Source: Acidobacteriota bacterium (lineage in GTDB: Bacteria > Acidobacteriota > Blastocatellia > Pyrinomonadales > Pyrinomonadaceae). Taken from it: a stretch of 64,000 nucleotides of DNA. The first letter of the stretch is position 1, and the number at the start of each line of letters is the position of its first letter. Positions 10,026 to 18,752 of this stretch are shown piece after piece. A program made the position numbers and the translations under genes. Under the pieces are notes generated by a model. That model was not told the DNA's origin, did no database searches, and was given only the letters and a program-made list of their open reading frames with translations. The DNA lies in NCBI GenBank assembly GCA_019639175.1, contig JAHBSK010000009.1, positions 62,001-126,000 on the forward strand. Reading direction: 5' to 3'.

Positions 10026-12257
10026 ATGAGCAAATACAAACGACGAGATTTTCTGAAGACCATCTCCGCCGCAGTTGCAGCTCCGGCATTGTTAAAAGGA
10101 ACGGCCATAGCTGCCGAGCAGACAGGCGTAATACCGCCAATGGGACGAACAGCGGCACTGCCTGATATACCGACGTGCGCGTCGATGCGTTCCGTCAGGA
10201 TGACGCATAAATTCCTCGATCTGTTTGCGTGGCCGGGACTGACCAATCAATGGGGCTGCGCGCAATCCGCGATGGATGTGACCGCGGTTCGCAGCATTGC
10301 TTTTCCGCCGTTTGCTCAAGGTGAAATGAACGTGGCGCCGCTTGGTTCGGGCGGCGAATTGCTCACCGGCGTCCTTTTCGTTGACGAAGAATATTTTGCG
10401 GCAACAAAAACACCTATCGATTTTTACTGGCAACCCGACCGCGTTGAGCGCCGTTCGGTTTACAACGGCCTTGAACTTTCAAGCGTAATGATCGTTCCTT
10501 TTGAAACGATGGCAGTCGCCGTTAAATTAACTGTCAAGAACGTCAGCGGAGCGCAAAGAAAGACCGAGATAAAATTGGCCGTCAATGGCGGTGCCACAAA
10601 AAGCGTTAAACCGTGGAACGCCGCATATTCTCCGGGCGAATACGATAACCAAAGAACCATCGACAGCGGCAGAAACGCCGTCGTGTGCAAGGCTCGGCAT
10701 ACCGAAGCCTTCTCGCTGCAAGGCGTTTCGCCAAAACCGACAAAGATACATACCGCCTGGGTATCATATGATCTTGATCTGGCACCTAATGAATCAAAGA
10801 CCTTGATTTTCGTGAATACGCTCGGCGGAACGCAGGCCGAAGCCGAAAAATATTACGACAAGGTCATCGCCGATTTCGACAAGGCCGCCGCGGAAACCAC
10901 CGCCGAATGGAACCGCCAATTAAAGGCCGCGTTCACACCCAACAATGATGTGTTTTCCGGCCACGTCCCTACGTTGGTCACGACCGATGACGATGTAAAA
11001 GCGATCTATCATTCGGCGGTTATGAGCGCGTTGTATTTTCGCCGAACGACACCGCATTCGGTTTACGGCACAACCTATGTGACGTTGATGCCGCGATATT
11101 GGGAAACGACGACGTTCCTATGGGACATCTCTCTGAGTGCGATGCTGCTGTCGATGCTCGATCCGGCCATTCTTAAGCGAATGATGGAAACATGGATGGA
11201 ACTCGACGTTTACAAACATTTTGGCACCGAGTTTCTGACCGGAGCCGGTGTCGGGCCGTGGTATTCGGTCAACGATTATGCAATGTCCCGGATGGCAAAG
11301 GAATATCTTCGCTGGAGCGGCGACAAAGCGTGGCTAGACAAAACTGTCGGCGGCAAGACCGTCTATCAGCATCTGTTAAGCTACGCTGAGCATTGGCGCG
11401 CTCTTGACACAAACAAGCACGGCCTTGCCGATTACGGCGGCGTTCACAACCTGCTCGAAGCCGTTTCAAGTTACGTTCACGAGGTTGCCGGTCTTAATGC
11501 CGCCAACGTTCATAATCTTCGGTTTGCGGCTGAGGTTGCCGAATATAAAGGCGACAAGCCGCGCGCCGAAGCTTACCGTACAGAAGCCGTCGAACTAGGC
11601 AAACGCGTACTCGATCTCTACATTCCCGGCCGCGGCATTTGGAAATGCAAGCTGCCCGACGGCACGTATAATGAAGTCCATCATTGTTACGATTTCGGCG
11701 TGACGCTGATGACCATCGGCGACCTGATGCCCGAAAGCCAAAAACGCGAAATGGTGGAATTCTTCAAACGCGAATTGCAGACACCCACATGGATGCGTGC
11801 ACTTTCGATAAAGGACCTCGACGTTACTTTCAGCACGCGGCCCGATCACCAATGGAACGGAGCTTATTGTTCGTGGCCGGCACTCGCGCTTAGCGGACTA
11901 TTTGCCGCCGGTGCGGTCGATACCGCGACAGAATGGATGAAAGGGCTTGCGAAAAGTGCCGGGCAAGGCCCGTATGCACAGGCAAATTTTGTCGAGGACT
12001 TTTACGGCCCCGAATCAAACGGCGGAGCGATAAAAACTCCGTCCGATCAGCCTTATATCAACGACTGGGCGTGTGTTTCGGGCTGTAATTATCTCGAGCC
12101 GATAGTTGATTCATTGTTTGGCGTCAACGCCGGTTTGTTTGGGAACATCACGGCAAAACCGCAGTTCGGCAAATTCGACCCGAATGCAAAATTGGTTAAC
12201 CTGAACTACCAGGGAACGCCTCACATCGCCGATAAGAACGGCGTGCGCAAGGCTTAG
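10026..12257 (+). CDS. Tat-exported six-hairpin glycosidase-like protein
   Basis: A 743-residue protein with a twin-arginine signal (KRRDFLKTISAAVAAPALL). After an N-terminal beta-sandwich region (about 50-290) comes an all-helical (alpha/alpha)6-barrel region with typical aromatic and acidic residues: RYWETTTFLWDISLSAML, GAGVGPWYSVNDYAMSRMA and ADYGGVHNLLEAVSSYVHE. This is the six-hairpin glycosidase architecture (GH63/GH15-like superfamily); the exact family is not clear. It follows the GH38-like gene by 24 bp with its own purine-rich ribosome binding site and is probably co-transcribed. Likely role: periplasmic hydrolysis of an oligosaccharide. Confidence 0.75.
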   Translation: MSKYKRRDFLKTISAAVAAPALLKGTAIAAEQTGVIPPMGRTAALPDIPTCASMRSVRMTHKFLDLFAWPGLTNQWGCAQSAMDVTAVRSIAFPPFAQGEMNVAPLGSGGELLTGVLFVDEEYFAATKTPIDFYWQPDRVERRSVYNGLELSSVMIVPFETMAVAVKLTVKNVSGAQRKTEIKLAVNGGATKSVKPWNAAYSPGEYDNQRTIDSGRNAVVCKARHTEAFSLQGVSPKPTKIHTAWVSYDLDLAPNESKTLIFVNTLGGTQAEAEKYYDKVIADFDKAAAETTAEWNRQLKAAFTPNNDVFSGHVPTLVTTDDDVKAIYHSAVMSALYFRRTTPHSVYGTTYVTLMPRYWETTTFLWDISLSAMLLSMLDPAILKRMMETWMELDVYKHFGTEFLTGAGVGPWYSVNDYAMSRMAKEYLRWSGDKAWLDKTVGGKTVYQHLLSYAEHWRALDTNKHGLADYGGVHNLLEAVSSYVHEVAGLNAANVHNLRFAAEVAEYKGDKPRAEAYRTEAVELGKRVLDLYIPGRGIWKCKLPDGTYNEVHHCYDFGVTLMTIGDLMPESQKREMVEFFKRELQTPTWMRALSIKDLDVTFSTRPDHQWNGAYCSWPALALSGLFAAGAVDTATEWMKGLAKSAGQGPYAQANFVEDFYGPESNGGAIKTPSDQPYINDWACVSGCNYLEPIVDSLFGVNAGLFGNITAKPQFGKFDPNAKLVNLNYQGTPHIADKNGVRKA

Positions 12258-12265
12258 TTTTATTT

Positions 12266-12330
12266 ACCGCGGAGACGCAGAGGCCCAGAGATAAGAGAAT
12301 TCATTCTCAGTGTCTCAGCGTCTCCGCGGT
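12266..12330. repeat. Intergenic hairpin with 13-bp arms
   Basis: Arms accgcggagacgc (12266-12278) and gcgtctccgcggt (12318-12330) are perfect complements. The inner flanks pair partly and are made of gagac/cagag near-repeats. The element fills almost the whole gap between the glycosidase stop and the esterase ATG, so it would form a 5' leader structure for the esterase. There is no U-tract typical of a terminator. Confidence 0.8.
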
Positions 12331-12339
12331 TAAAAAAAT

Positions 12340-13236
12340 ATGAACAAATGTTTTAATATCCTCATCTTCCTTTTTATAAGCTCCGTTTCGACATTTGCGC
12401 AGACGTCGCCGGTTTTGCTTGAGATAGCTGACCGTTACTGGATGCAGCCTGACGTTGCTTATAACAAAGCGGGCGGTGTCGTTACAAAACTTGACGTGTG
12501 GTATCCGCGCGACAATGACAAACCGACGCCCACGCTTGTTTACATTCATGGCGGCGGTTGGATATTCGGGCAAAAAGAGGGAGCGGTTTATCAATTTTTG
12601 CCGTACCTCGAAAAAGGCTGGCGTGTCGTCAATGTTGAATATCGAATGGTCTCTGACGCATACGCTCCCGGAGCGGTCGAGGACACGCGCTGCGCGCTGC
12701 GGTGGATCTACCGCAACGCCGCACAGTATAAATTTGATACAGAAAAGATAGTCCTGACCGGACATTCGGCGGGCGGCCATCTTTCTTTGATAACGGCGAT
12801 GCTTCCATTTAAAAGCCCGCTCGACAACCGCTGCTACGCCGATGAAAGCTATGGCGAAGGGCCGATGAAAGTCGCGGCCGTGATAAATTGGTACGGCATC
12901 ACCGATGTCAACGATGTCATAAAAGGCGAGAATACAAAGAATTATGCGGTGATGTGGTTTGGTTCACTCAAGGACCGCGAAGAGATAGCCCGCGATGTTT
13001 CGCCGCTGACGTATGTGAATAAAGACACTTCGCCGGTGCTGACAATTCACGGTGACAAGGACAGCGTCGTGCCGTATTCTCACGGAACGCGGCTGCACGA
13101 AGCACTTGAAAAAGCCGGAGTAAAGAACAAGTTGCATACGGTAAGCGGCGGCGATCATGGTATGTTCACAAAACAACAGTATGTGGATGCGTTTGCCGAT
13201 GTATGGAAGTTTCTGGATGAGATCGGCATCAAATGA
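12340..13236 (+). CDS. Secreted alpha/beta hydrolase (HSL/BD-FAE-like esterase)
   Basis: A 298-residue alpha/beta hydrolase with an N-terminal signal peptide (MNKCFNILIFLFISSVSTFA). The oxyanion-hole motif HGGGW, nucleophile elbow GHSAGG, acid in HGDKDSVVP and base in GGDHGMF form a complete Ser-Asp-His triad in hormone-sensitive-lipase order. It probably removes acyl groups (acetyl, feruloyl or similar) from the glycan targeted by this locus. It is separated from the upstream glycosidase by an 82-bp gap holding a hairpin. The family is sure; the ester substrate is inferred from neighbours. Confidence 0.88.
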   Translation: MNKCFNILIFLFISSVSTFAQTSPVLLEIADRYWMQPDVAYNKAGGVVTKLDVWYPRDNDKPTPTLVYIHGGGWIFGQKEGAVYQFLPYLEKGWRVVNVEYRMVSDAYAPGAVEDTRCALRWIYRNAAQYKFDTEKIVLTGHSAGGHLSLITAMLPFKSPLDNRCYADESYGEGPMKVAAVINWYGITDVNDVIKGENTKNYAVMWFGSLKDREEIARDVSPLTYVNKDTSPVLTIHGDKDSVVPYSHGTRLHEALEKAGVKNKLHTVSGGDHGMFTKQQYVDAFADVWKFLDEIGIK

Positions 13237-13256
13237 GCCGCTGATGGTTTTTAGAA

Positions 13257-14516
13257 ATGAAGATCACTGATATTAAAGCAACGACCATCACGGTTCCTCT
13301 TGAGGCACCGCTTCGTCATGCGAACGGATGCCATTGGGGGCGTTTTGTCCGCACGATCGTTGAGGTCGAAACGGACGAAGGCATTACCGGATTGGGGGAA
13401 ATGGGCGGCGGCGGTGAATCGGCCGAGGCCGTTTTCCGTGCGATGAAAGGCTATCTGGTCGGCCACGATCCGGCGCGTATCGAGGAAATGCGATTCAAAA
13501 TAGCAAACCCGACCGCATCGCTCTATAACAACCGCACACAAATTCTTGCGGCACTGGAATTCGCCTGCCTCGATATCATCGGCAAAAAATGGGGCGTTCC
13601 GGTTCATGACATTCTCGGCGGCAAACTTCAGACGCACGTTCCGTTCGCCTCTTATCTTTTCTTTCGCTATCCAAATCCAAGGGACGGCAGCGGTGAGGTT
13701 CGCACGGTCGAACAGCTTGTCGCCCACGCAAAGGAGCTAAAGGAAAAATACGGTTTTACGTCACATAAGCTCAAAGGCGGTGTCTTTCACCCTGAATACG
13801 AACTGCAATGTTATCGCGCTCTTGCCGAGGAGATCGGCACGGATAAAATGAGCGGCGATTCGTTCCGGTTTGACCCGAATGCGGCATGGTCTGTGGAACA
13901 GGCTATCTGGTTTGGGCAGAACATAGAGGATATCCGCAACGATTATTTTGAAGACCCGACGTTTGGCATCAACGCAATGCGCCGTGTCCGCGAAATGGTG
14001 CGAATACCGACCGCGACCAATACCGTCGTTGTAAATTTTGAACAGCTTTCGGCAAATGTCCTGAATACGGCGTGTGACGTTATCCTGCTCGACACGACGT
14101 TTTGGGGCGGCATCAGGCAATGCGTAAAGGCCGCGGGTGTGTGCGAGACATTCCAGCTTGGCGTTGCCGTGCATTCTTCGGGTGAGCTTGGCATTCAACT
14201 CGCGACGATGCTCCATCTCGGCGCGGTGATCCCGAATCTGAGCTTTGCTGCGGACGCGCATTATCATCAGTTGACCGATGACGTGATAAAAGGCGGTTTG
14301 ATGAAATATGAGAACGGCAAGATCAAAGTGCCGGACGGCCCCGGTTTGGGTGTGGAATTAGACCGCGATAAACTGGCTGAATACAGCGAATTGTATAAAC
14401 GTCTCGGCGGCTATCCATACGATCAGGACCCGCTGCGTCCCAGCTGGGCGCCCACCATTCCGAACAACCGCTGGGCTGACCCGAACGATGCGCGGCGGCC
14501 CGAGATAAGTTATTAG
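13257..14516 (+). CDS. Enolase-superfamily acid-sugar dehydratase (mandelate racemase/glucarate dehydratase-like)
   Basis: A 419-residue member of the mandelate racemase/muconate-lactonizing group. The N-terminal capping domain starts [20 protein letters not shown]. In the TIM barrel the general-base region reads [14 protein letters not shown], much like glucarate dehydratases (KLKGG), the metal-ligand region is [11 protein letters not shown], and the later barrel has FEDPTFG and [13 protein letters not shown] with the catalytic His. The expected reaction is Mg2+-dependent dehydration of an aldonic or aldaric acid to a 2-keto-3-deoxy acid. No signal peptide, so cytoplasmic. With the downstream FAH hydrolase and SDR it makes a plausible oxidative sugar-acid pathway. 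The exact substrate cannot be read from the sequence. Confidence 0.88.
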   Translation: MKITDIKATTITVPLEAPLRHANGCHWGRFVRTIVEVETDEGITGLGEMGGGGESAEAVFRAMKGYLVGHDPARIEEMRFKIANPTASLYNNRTQILAALEFACLDIIGKKWGVPVHDILGGKLQTHVPFASYLFFRYPNPRDGSGEVRTVEQLVAHAKELKEKYGFTSHKLKGGVFHPEYELQCYRALAEEIGTDKMSGDSFRFDPNAAWSVEQAIWFGQNIEDIRNDYFEDPTFGINAMRRVREMVRIPTATNTVVVNFEQLSANVLNTACDVILLDTTFWGGIRQCVKAAGVCETFQLGVAVHSSGELGIQLATMLHLGAVIPNLSFAADAHYHQLTDDVIKGGLMKYENGKIKVPDGPGLGVELDRDKLAEYSELYKRLGGYPYDQDPLRPSWAPTIPNNRWADPNDARRPEISY

Positions 14517-14519
14517 AAA

Positions 14520-15881
14520 ATGACTGACATTAAATTTAAATTCATAGGTTTTATTCTTACAGCGGCTTTTTTTACGAACGCTGCCTTTCCACAATGTGAG
14601 ATCAATGTCGGCAAAGGCGAGGCCGCCGAGCAGTGGACTCAGGACTTTGCGATGAACGAACCCGGCAAGGGCCTCGCCGTCGCGGACGGCCCGACATTGA
14701 CCGGAGCGGACACGACCGTTTCGCTGCTGCTGCCTAGTGGGGATACGGCATTCTTCTTCTCTGATTCGTTTATCGCCGAATATCCTGAAAAGCCGGGCGA
14801 CGGCAGAATTTATCTGAACGAGAACGGCCTGAGAATGCGTCGGCCAAACTGCTTGCCGCCGATCTGCGGGCAGGCGCCGGAGCATGTTCACTATGTTTAC
14901 AACAGCATCGTCGTGCGTTCAAAAGACGGCAAAACTCACCGGACGCTGACCGGCCCAAAGGACAAGAACGGTTACTCGACCGCCTTTTTTCATCCGAAAA
15001 CCGAAGATCAGAATGCGATGTATTGGCTCGGCGACCCGATACTGATGGATGTTGACGGAAAGAAAAAGATATGGATATTTCTGAACGAATGGAGCGTCGG
15101 GCGTCCGTTCGACAAAACTTTCTGGATAAAATATCGCGGCCAGGCGATAGCACAGATGGACGCCGAAACGCTGGAGCTTGAAAAGATCGTTGATCTGAAA
15201 AATAAAAAGGACGAAGCCGTCTGGGGCATTTCGCTGTGGCTGGACGAAGCGAACGGCAAAAAAGATCTTTATATCTACGGGATGCGAAATGAGGGCGATA
15301 TTCCTAACGCGGTCAGTTCAAACGTCGCCGTTGCAAACAAATACAAAAAGCTCTACATCGCAAAGGTTGATGCGAACAAAGGTCTCGAAGGTGTGACCGA
15401 TCTGAAAAACTGGACGGCGTGGGACGGTTCAAAATGGAACAGGAGTCTAACAAAAAGAAAGTCTTTGATACCCGAAGCCGACAGCATCAGCGACGAACTC
15501 ACCATTAGGCGTTTGAACATAAACGGAAAACCGACATTCGTGATGGTGACGTTCGATACGGGTAAAGGTTATTCGGAGTGGCGCGATCTTTATCTGTATT
15601 CCGCTTGCGAACCGCAGGGGCCGTTCACGAACAAGCATCTTTTTTACACGACGCCGACCGCCGGTTTGAAAAAATTTGACGGAATGACCGCTGGCCAGAG
15701 CCTGCAAACCGGCCTGAGCGTTTATAATCCGCATATGCACCCGCAATTCACAACGGATGGAAAACTGCTCATTTCGTATAACAGCAATCTGCCGTTCGGT
15801 GCCAAGCCGGGCGATTCTATCTATGCTGATTTTTACAGGCCGCGTTTTGTTTGGGTGCCGATAGAAGGACTTGAAAAATAA
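14520..15881 (+). CDS. Secreted protein, DUF4185/beta-propeller-like, possible glycan-active
   Basis: A 453-residue protein starting 3 bp after the dehydratase stop. It has a signal peptide (about residues 1-24, FILTAAFFTNAAF) and repeated beta-strand units rich in aromatic and Asp/Gly turns (FFFSDSF, YWLGDPILMD, WGISLWLDE, VMVTFDTGKGY, YNPHMHPQF), the look of a five-bladed propeller seen in DUF4185/DUF5005 and GH43-like proteins. I see no diagnostic catalytic motif. Gene order suggests a periplasmic role in binding or cutting the glycan. Assignment to a precise family is tentative. Confidence 0.6.
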   Translation: MTDIKFKFIGFILTAAFFTNAAFPQCEINVGKGEAAEQWTQDFAMNEPGKGLAVADGPTLTGADTTVSLLLPSGDTAFFFSDSFIAEYPEKPGDGRIYLNENGLRMRRPNCLPPICGQAPEHVHYVYNSIVVRSKDGKTHRTLTGPKDKNGYSTAFFHPKTEDQNAMYWLGDPILMDVDGKKKIWIFLNEWSVGRPFDKTFWIKYRGQAIAQMDAETLELEKIVDLKNKKDEAVWGISLWLDEANGKKDLYIYGMRNEGDIPNAVSSNVAVANKYKKLYIAKVDANKGLEGVTDLKNWTAWDGSKWNRSLTKRKSLIPEADSISDELTIRRLNINGKPTFVMVTFDTGKGYSEWRDLYLYSACEPQGPFTNKHLFYTTPTAGLKKFDGMTAGQSLQTGLSVYNPHMHPQFTTDGKLLISYNSNLPFGAKPGDSIYADFYRPRFVWVPIEGLEK

Positions 15882-16778
15882 ATGAGACTGGTTGCTTTTA
15901 ACGAAGAATTACAGGAATCGCCGACGCATTACCATATTGGGGCGCTCATTGACGATGAGACCATCGCCGATCTTACGCCGTCGGTTCTGCCGTTAGGATT
16001 TACGCCGTCAGAAATTCTGCGCTGTTACGATCTGCAAACCAACTTTATTTCGCCGGCAACTGAGGCAATAGCCGCCGGCGATCTGCCGACATTTTTTGTC
16101 GATGAAGTGGCGCTGGCATCGCCCGTGCCGCGTCCGGGAAAGGTCATCTGCATCGGGCTGAATTACAGAAATCACGCCATAGAAAGCGGGATGGAAATAC
16201 CAAAGTCGCCGCTAATCTTTTCAAAATTTGCCACGTGTGTCATTGGCGACGGAGACGATATCATCATTCCGTCTGGCAGCGAGCAAACGGATTTTGAGGC
16301 GGAGCTGGCAGTGATAATCGGCAGGCGGGCGAAAAACGTTTCGGCGCGTGATGCGATGGAATATGTTTTCGGCTATACGAACTGCAACGACGTTTCGGCT
16401 CGCGATTTTCAGTTTGCCGACGGGCAATGGCAGCGTGGAAAATCGTGCGACACGTTCGCTCCGCTCGGCCCTTTTGCCGTGACGAAAGACGAGATCGCCG
16501 ACCCGCATGACCTTTCGATAAAATTCAGATTGAACGGTGAAACCATGCAGGATTCAACGACAGCAGAGCTGATATTTCGCATTCCCGAATTGATCGAGTT
16601 TCTCTCGCGTTCGATAACTCTTGAGCCCGGCGACATCATCGCCACAGGCACGCCGCCGGGCGTCGGGTTTGCACGCAAACCGCCCGTGTTTCTAAAGGAT
16701 GGCGACGTTTGCGAGGTCGAGATAGAAGGGCTTGGTATTTTGAAAAATGGGGTTCTAAGCAGTTCGTCTTCGGAATAA
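15882..16778 (+). CDS. Fumarylacetoacetate hydrolase family protein
   Basis: A 298-residue FAH-fold enzyme whose ATG directly abuts the previous stop codon, implying co-translation. Family motifs are IGLNYRNHAIESG, the metal-binding DFEAELAVIIG, the Asp in NCNDVSARDFQ, GKSCDTFAPLGP, and the closing GDIIATGTPPGVG. FAH proteins hydrolyse C-C bonds of diketo acids or dehydrate/decarboxylate related acids using Mg2+. Beside an acid-sugar dehydratase and an SDR this matches the last step of oxidative L-fucose/L-rhamnose routes (2,4-diketo-3-deoxy-acid cleavage to pyruvate and lactate). That role is an inference. Confidence 0.88.
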   Translation: MRLVAFNEELQESPTHYHIGALIDDETIADLTPSVLPLGFTPSEILRCYDLQTNFISPATEAIAAGDLPTFFVDEVALASPVPRPGKVICIGLNYRNHAIESGMEIPKSPLIFSKFATCVIGDGDDIIIPSGSEQTDFEAELAVIIGRRAKNVSARDAMEYVFGYTNCNDVSARDFQFADGQWQRGKSCDTFAPLGPFAVTKDEIADPHDLSIKFRLNGETMQDSTTAELIFRIPELIEFLSRSITLEPGDIIATGTPPGVGFARKPPVFLKDGDVCEVEIEGLGILKNGVLSSSSSE

Positions 16779-16845
16779 GTTAAAAGTGAAATGTGATAAG
16801 TGAAACGGCAGATACTTTTCACTTATCACCTATAACTTATTTCGG
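16771..16845. repeat. Intergenic hairpin between FAH and SDR genes
   Basis: Left arm cggaataagtta plus gtgataagtgaaa and right arm ttttcacttatcacc plus ataacttatttcgg pair over about 28 positions with one bulge. The arms are built from gtgaaa/gtgataag near-repeats. The left arm overlaps the last codons of the FAH gene. Confidence 0.8.
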
Positions 16846-16871
16846 AAAAGAGGGCTTTTTGATTTTCAACA

Positions 16872-17639
16872 ATGTTTGATCTGTCGGGAAAAACTGCATT
16901 GGTAACAGGTTCAGGTTCGGGTATCGGCGAGGCTATTGCTAACGCGCTTGCCGGAGCGGGCGCTTTTGTTTACGTTGCCGATCTTAATGAAGCATCAGGA
17001 AAAACCGTTGCGGCATCGATAGCAGCCGACGGCGGAAAGGCGGAATTTCTGAAACTTGATGTTTCAAACAAGGATGAATGCAATGCCGCCGCCGCTTATG
17101 TTCATTCGGCTCGCGGCGAGCTTGATATTCTTGTAAACAATGCGGGCATCGGCCACGTCGGGACGATACTGACGACCGATTCCAACGACCTTGAAAGATT
17201 ATTTGCCGTCAATGTTCGCGGAATGTTCGATCTGACAAAAGCTTTTATCCCGAAAATGATCGAGCGGAAATACGGCGTTGTTTTGAATGTGGCATCGATC
17301 GGCGGCTTGCTTGCCATTCGCGACCGCATTGCATACTGCACGACCAAATTTGCGGTGGTCGGGTTTACTAAATGTATCGCGCTCGATCACGCATTGGACG
17401 GCATCAGGGCAAACGCCATCTGTCCCGGACGCGTTGAAACGGAATTTGTCCGCTCGCGTCTTGCGGAATATCCCGACCCCGAAAAAGCGTATAAGGAAAT
17501 GGCGTCAACACAGGCGATAGGCCGTATGGGCAAGCCGGAAGAAATTGCTGCGGCCGCGCTGTATCTGGCAAGCGATGAAGCAGCTTTTGTCACCGGAACC
17601 GCGCTCGAGATAGAAGGCGGATGGGCCGCCGGCAGATAA
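16872..17639 (+). CDS. SDR family oxidoreductase, possible 2-keto-3-deoxy-acid dehydrogenase
   Basis: A 255-residue classical SDR: TGSGSGIGEAIA cofactor motif at 12-23, an acidic NAD-selecting residue in VADLNE, NNAGIGHVG, catalytic Ser in VASIGG, YCTTK, and CPGRVETEF. It resembles the FabG/fucose-pathway branch. Placed last in the catabolic locus and next to the FAH hydrolase, it could oxidise C4 of a 2-keto-3-deoxy sugar acid to give the diketo acid. A hairpin separates it from the FAH gene. The general family is certain, the substrate is not. Confidence 0.87.
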   Translation: MFDLSGKTALVTGSGSGIGEAIANALAGAGAFVYVADLNEASGKTVAASIAADGGKAEFLKLDVSNKDECNAAAAYVHSARGELDILVNNAGIGHVGTILTTDSNDLERLFAVNVRGMFDLTKAFIPKMIERKYGVVLNVASIGGLLAIRDRIAYCTTKFAVVGFTKCIALDHALDGIRANAICPGRVETEFVRSRLAEYPDPEKAYKEMASTQAIGRMGKPEEIAAAALYLASDEAAFVTGTALEIEGGWAAGR

Positions 17640-17686
17640 AACTTTAGCAATGCTGTTCTGTATGTCACCAGAGTTTTAGTTTAAGG

Positions 17687-17980
17687 CTACCAGTTGACCG
17701 AGCCTTCCTTTGAGGTATCGATCTGAGCGATCTCAACGCCTTCGTTGTAAAAGAAGATGTTCATGTTGTCAAACAAAAACTGATGCGAGTCAGGGTTTGA
17801 TACATCGAGCCCAAAATGATTGATCAGCTGCATCTGCTTTTTCTGCCATTCCGCCCAACAGTCCTTACAGATCTCTTCCGAGATCTTTTGACCCAGTTCC
17901 GTCGGCACCGGAACAAAACCCAACGGTTCACTCTTCTCACCGCAACGTGCGCATTTGAATTTATCACCAAATAAAGCCAT
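17687..17980 (-). CDS. YggX-like Fe(II)-trafficking protein with N-terminal zinc-ribbon cysteines
   Basis: A 97-residue cytoplasmic protein. From residue 28 it follows the YggX pattern (ELGQKI, then WAEWQKKQMQLINHFGL and NMNIFFYNEG), the small family linked to protection of Fe-S enzymes from oxidants. Unlike classical YggX, which has one N-terminal Cys, it carries two CxxC pairs (C10/C13 and C38/C41) that could form a zinc ribbon or a metal site. It runs convergent to the sugar locus and lies near a peroxiredoxin on the same strand, which fits an oxidative-stress role. Homology is judged by eye. Confidence 0.65.
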   Translation of the reverse strand: MALFGDKFKCARCGEKSEPLGFVPVPTELGQKISEEICKDCWAEWQKKQMQLINHFGLDVSNPDSHQFLFDNMNIFFYNEGVEIAQIDTSKEGSVNW

Positions 17981-18150
17981 GTCTTGATTCTAGCAAAAAT
18001 TTTACGGTAGAGGCACAAGAGAGGTAGTCGATATTTATTTGCCCGCGAACCTCCCGAATCTTTGCAAACAGAAAACAACAAAATGATTTGTTTTAAGTTC
18101 GCTTGATTTGCAACCAGAAGTTCTTCTCCGCGTCTTTGCGCCTCGGCGGT

Positions 18151-18600
18151 TCAACCTGCTTTTGCTATTGCTGCCAGCACGTCGTCATCCTTTGGCCGGA
18201 ACAGGCTGATGGCTTCGGCCTTGCTGTAAGCGATCCTGCCCTCTTTATCGATCACGACCACGCCGCGTGCCGAACGGCCCGGTACCCACGACCTCATTCC
18301 GTATTTTTTTGAGACCTCACCGTCAGTATCTGCAAGCAGCTTTAACGGCAGTTCATTCTTCTCCGCAAAGCCCTTGTGTGATTCCACCGAATCTGTCGAA
18401 ATACCGACAACCTCAGCCCCCGTCGCCTGATACTCCGACCAATGATCCCGCACCGAACACAACTGCGCCGTGCAAACCGGCGTATTGTCGCCGGGATAGA
18501 ACATAAGAACGACGATCTTTCCCAAATGGTCAGCCAAGGCCCATTTGTTACCATTGCCATCAAATAAAGAAAAGCCTGGAGCTTTTTCACCGGATCTCAT
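18151..18600 (-). CDS. Peroxiredoxin, PrxQ/Bcp type
   Basis: A thiol peroxidase that reduces H2O2 and organic hydroperoxides. The sequence has FYPGDNTPVCTAQLC: a peroxidatic Cys and a second Cys five residues later, the C-x4-C spacing of the PrxQ/Bcp subfamily. The usual TPGCT is TPVCT here. The frame extends to 18627, but the Met at 18600 (MRSGEKAPGF) matches the usual family N-terminus. Length of 149 residues is normal. An unpaired half of a cgcgtctttgcg-type repeat lies just past the stop (about 18128-18150). Confidence 0.9.
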   Translation of the reverse strand: MRSGEKAPGFSLFDGNGNKWALADHLGKIVVLMFYPGDNTPVCTAQLCSVRDHWSEYQATGAEVVGISTDSVESHKGFAEKNELPLKLLADTDGEVSKKYGMRSWVPGRSARGVVVIDKEGRIAYSKAEAISLFRPKDDDVLAAIAKAG

Positions 18601-18752
18601 GCTGATTACTTTAACCGTAAATCGCACTTCTCGCCACCATGCGCTTTAGGTTTAATATATAGGTCACAAAGAAAAATTGTGACCAAAGGTTGCTTGGCTG
18701 CGTCTAATGAAAAGTTACCCCCATTGAAAAAGATGTTTGGTCCGGAGGTTTT

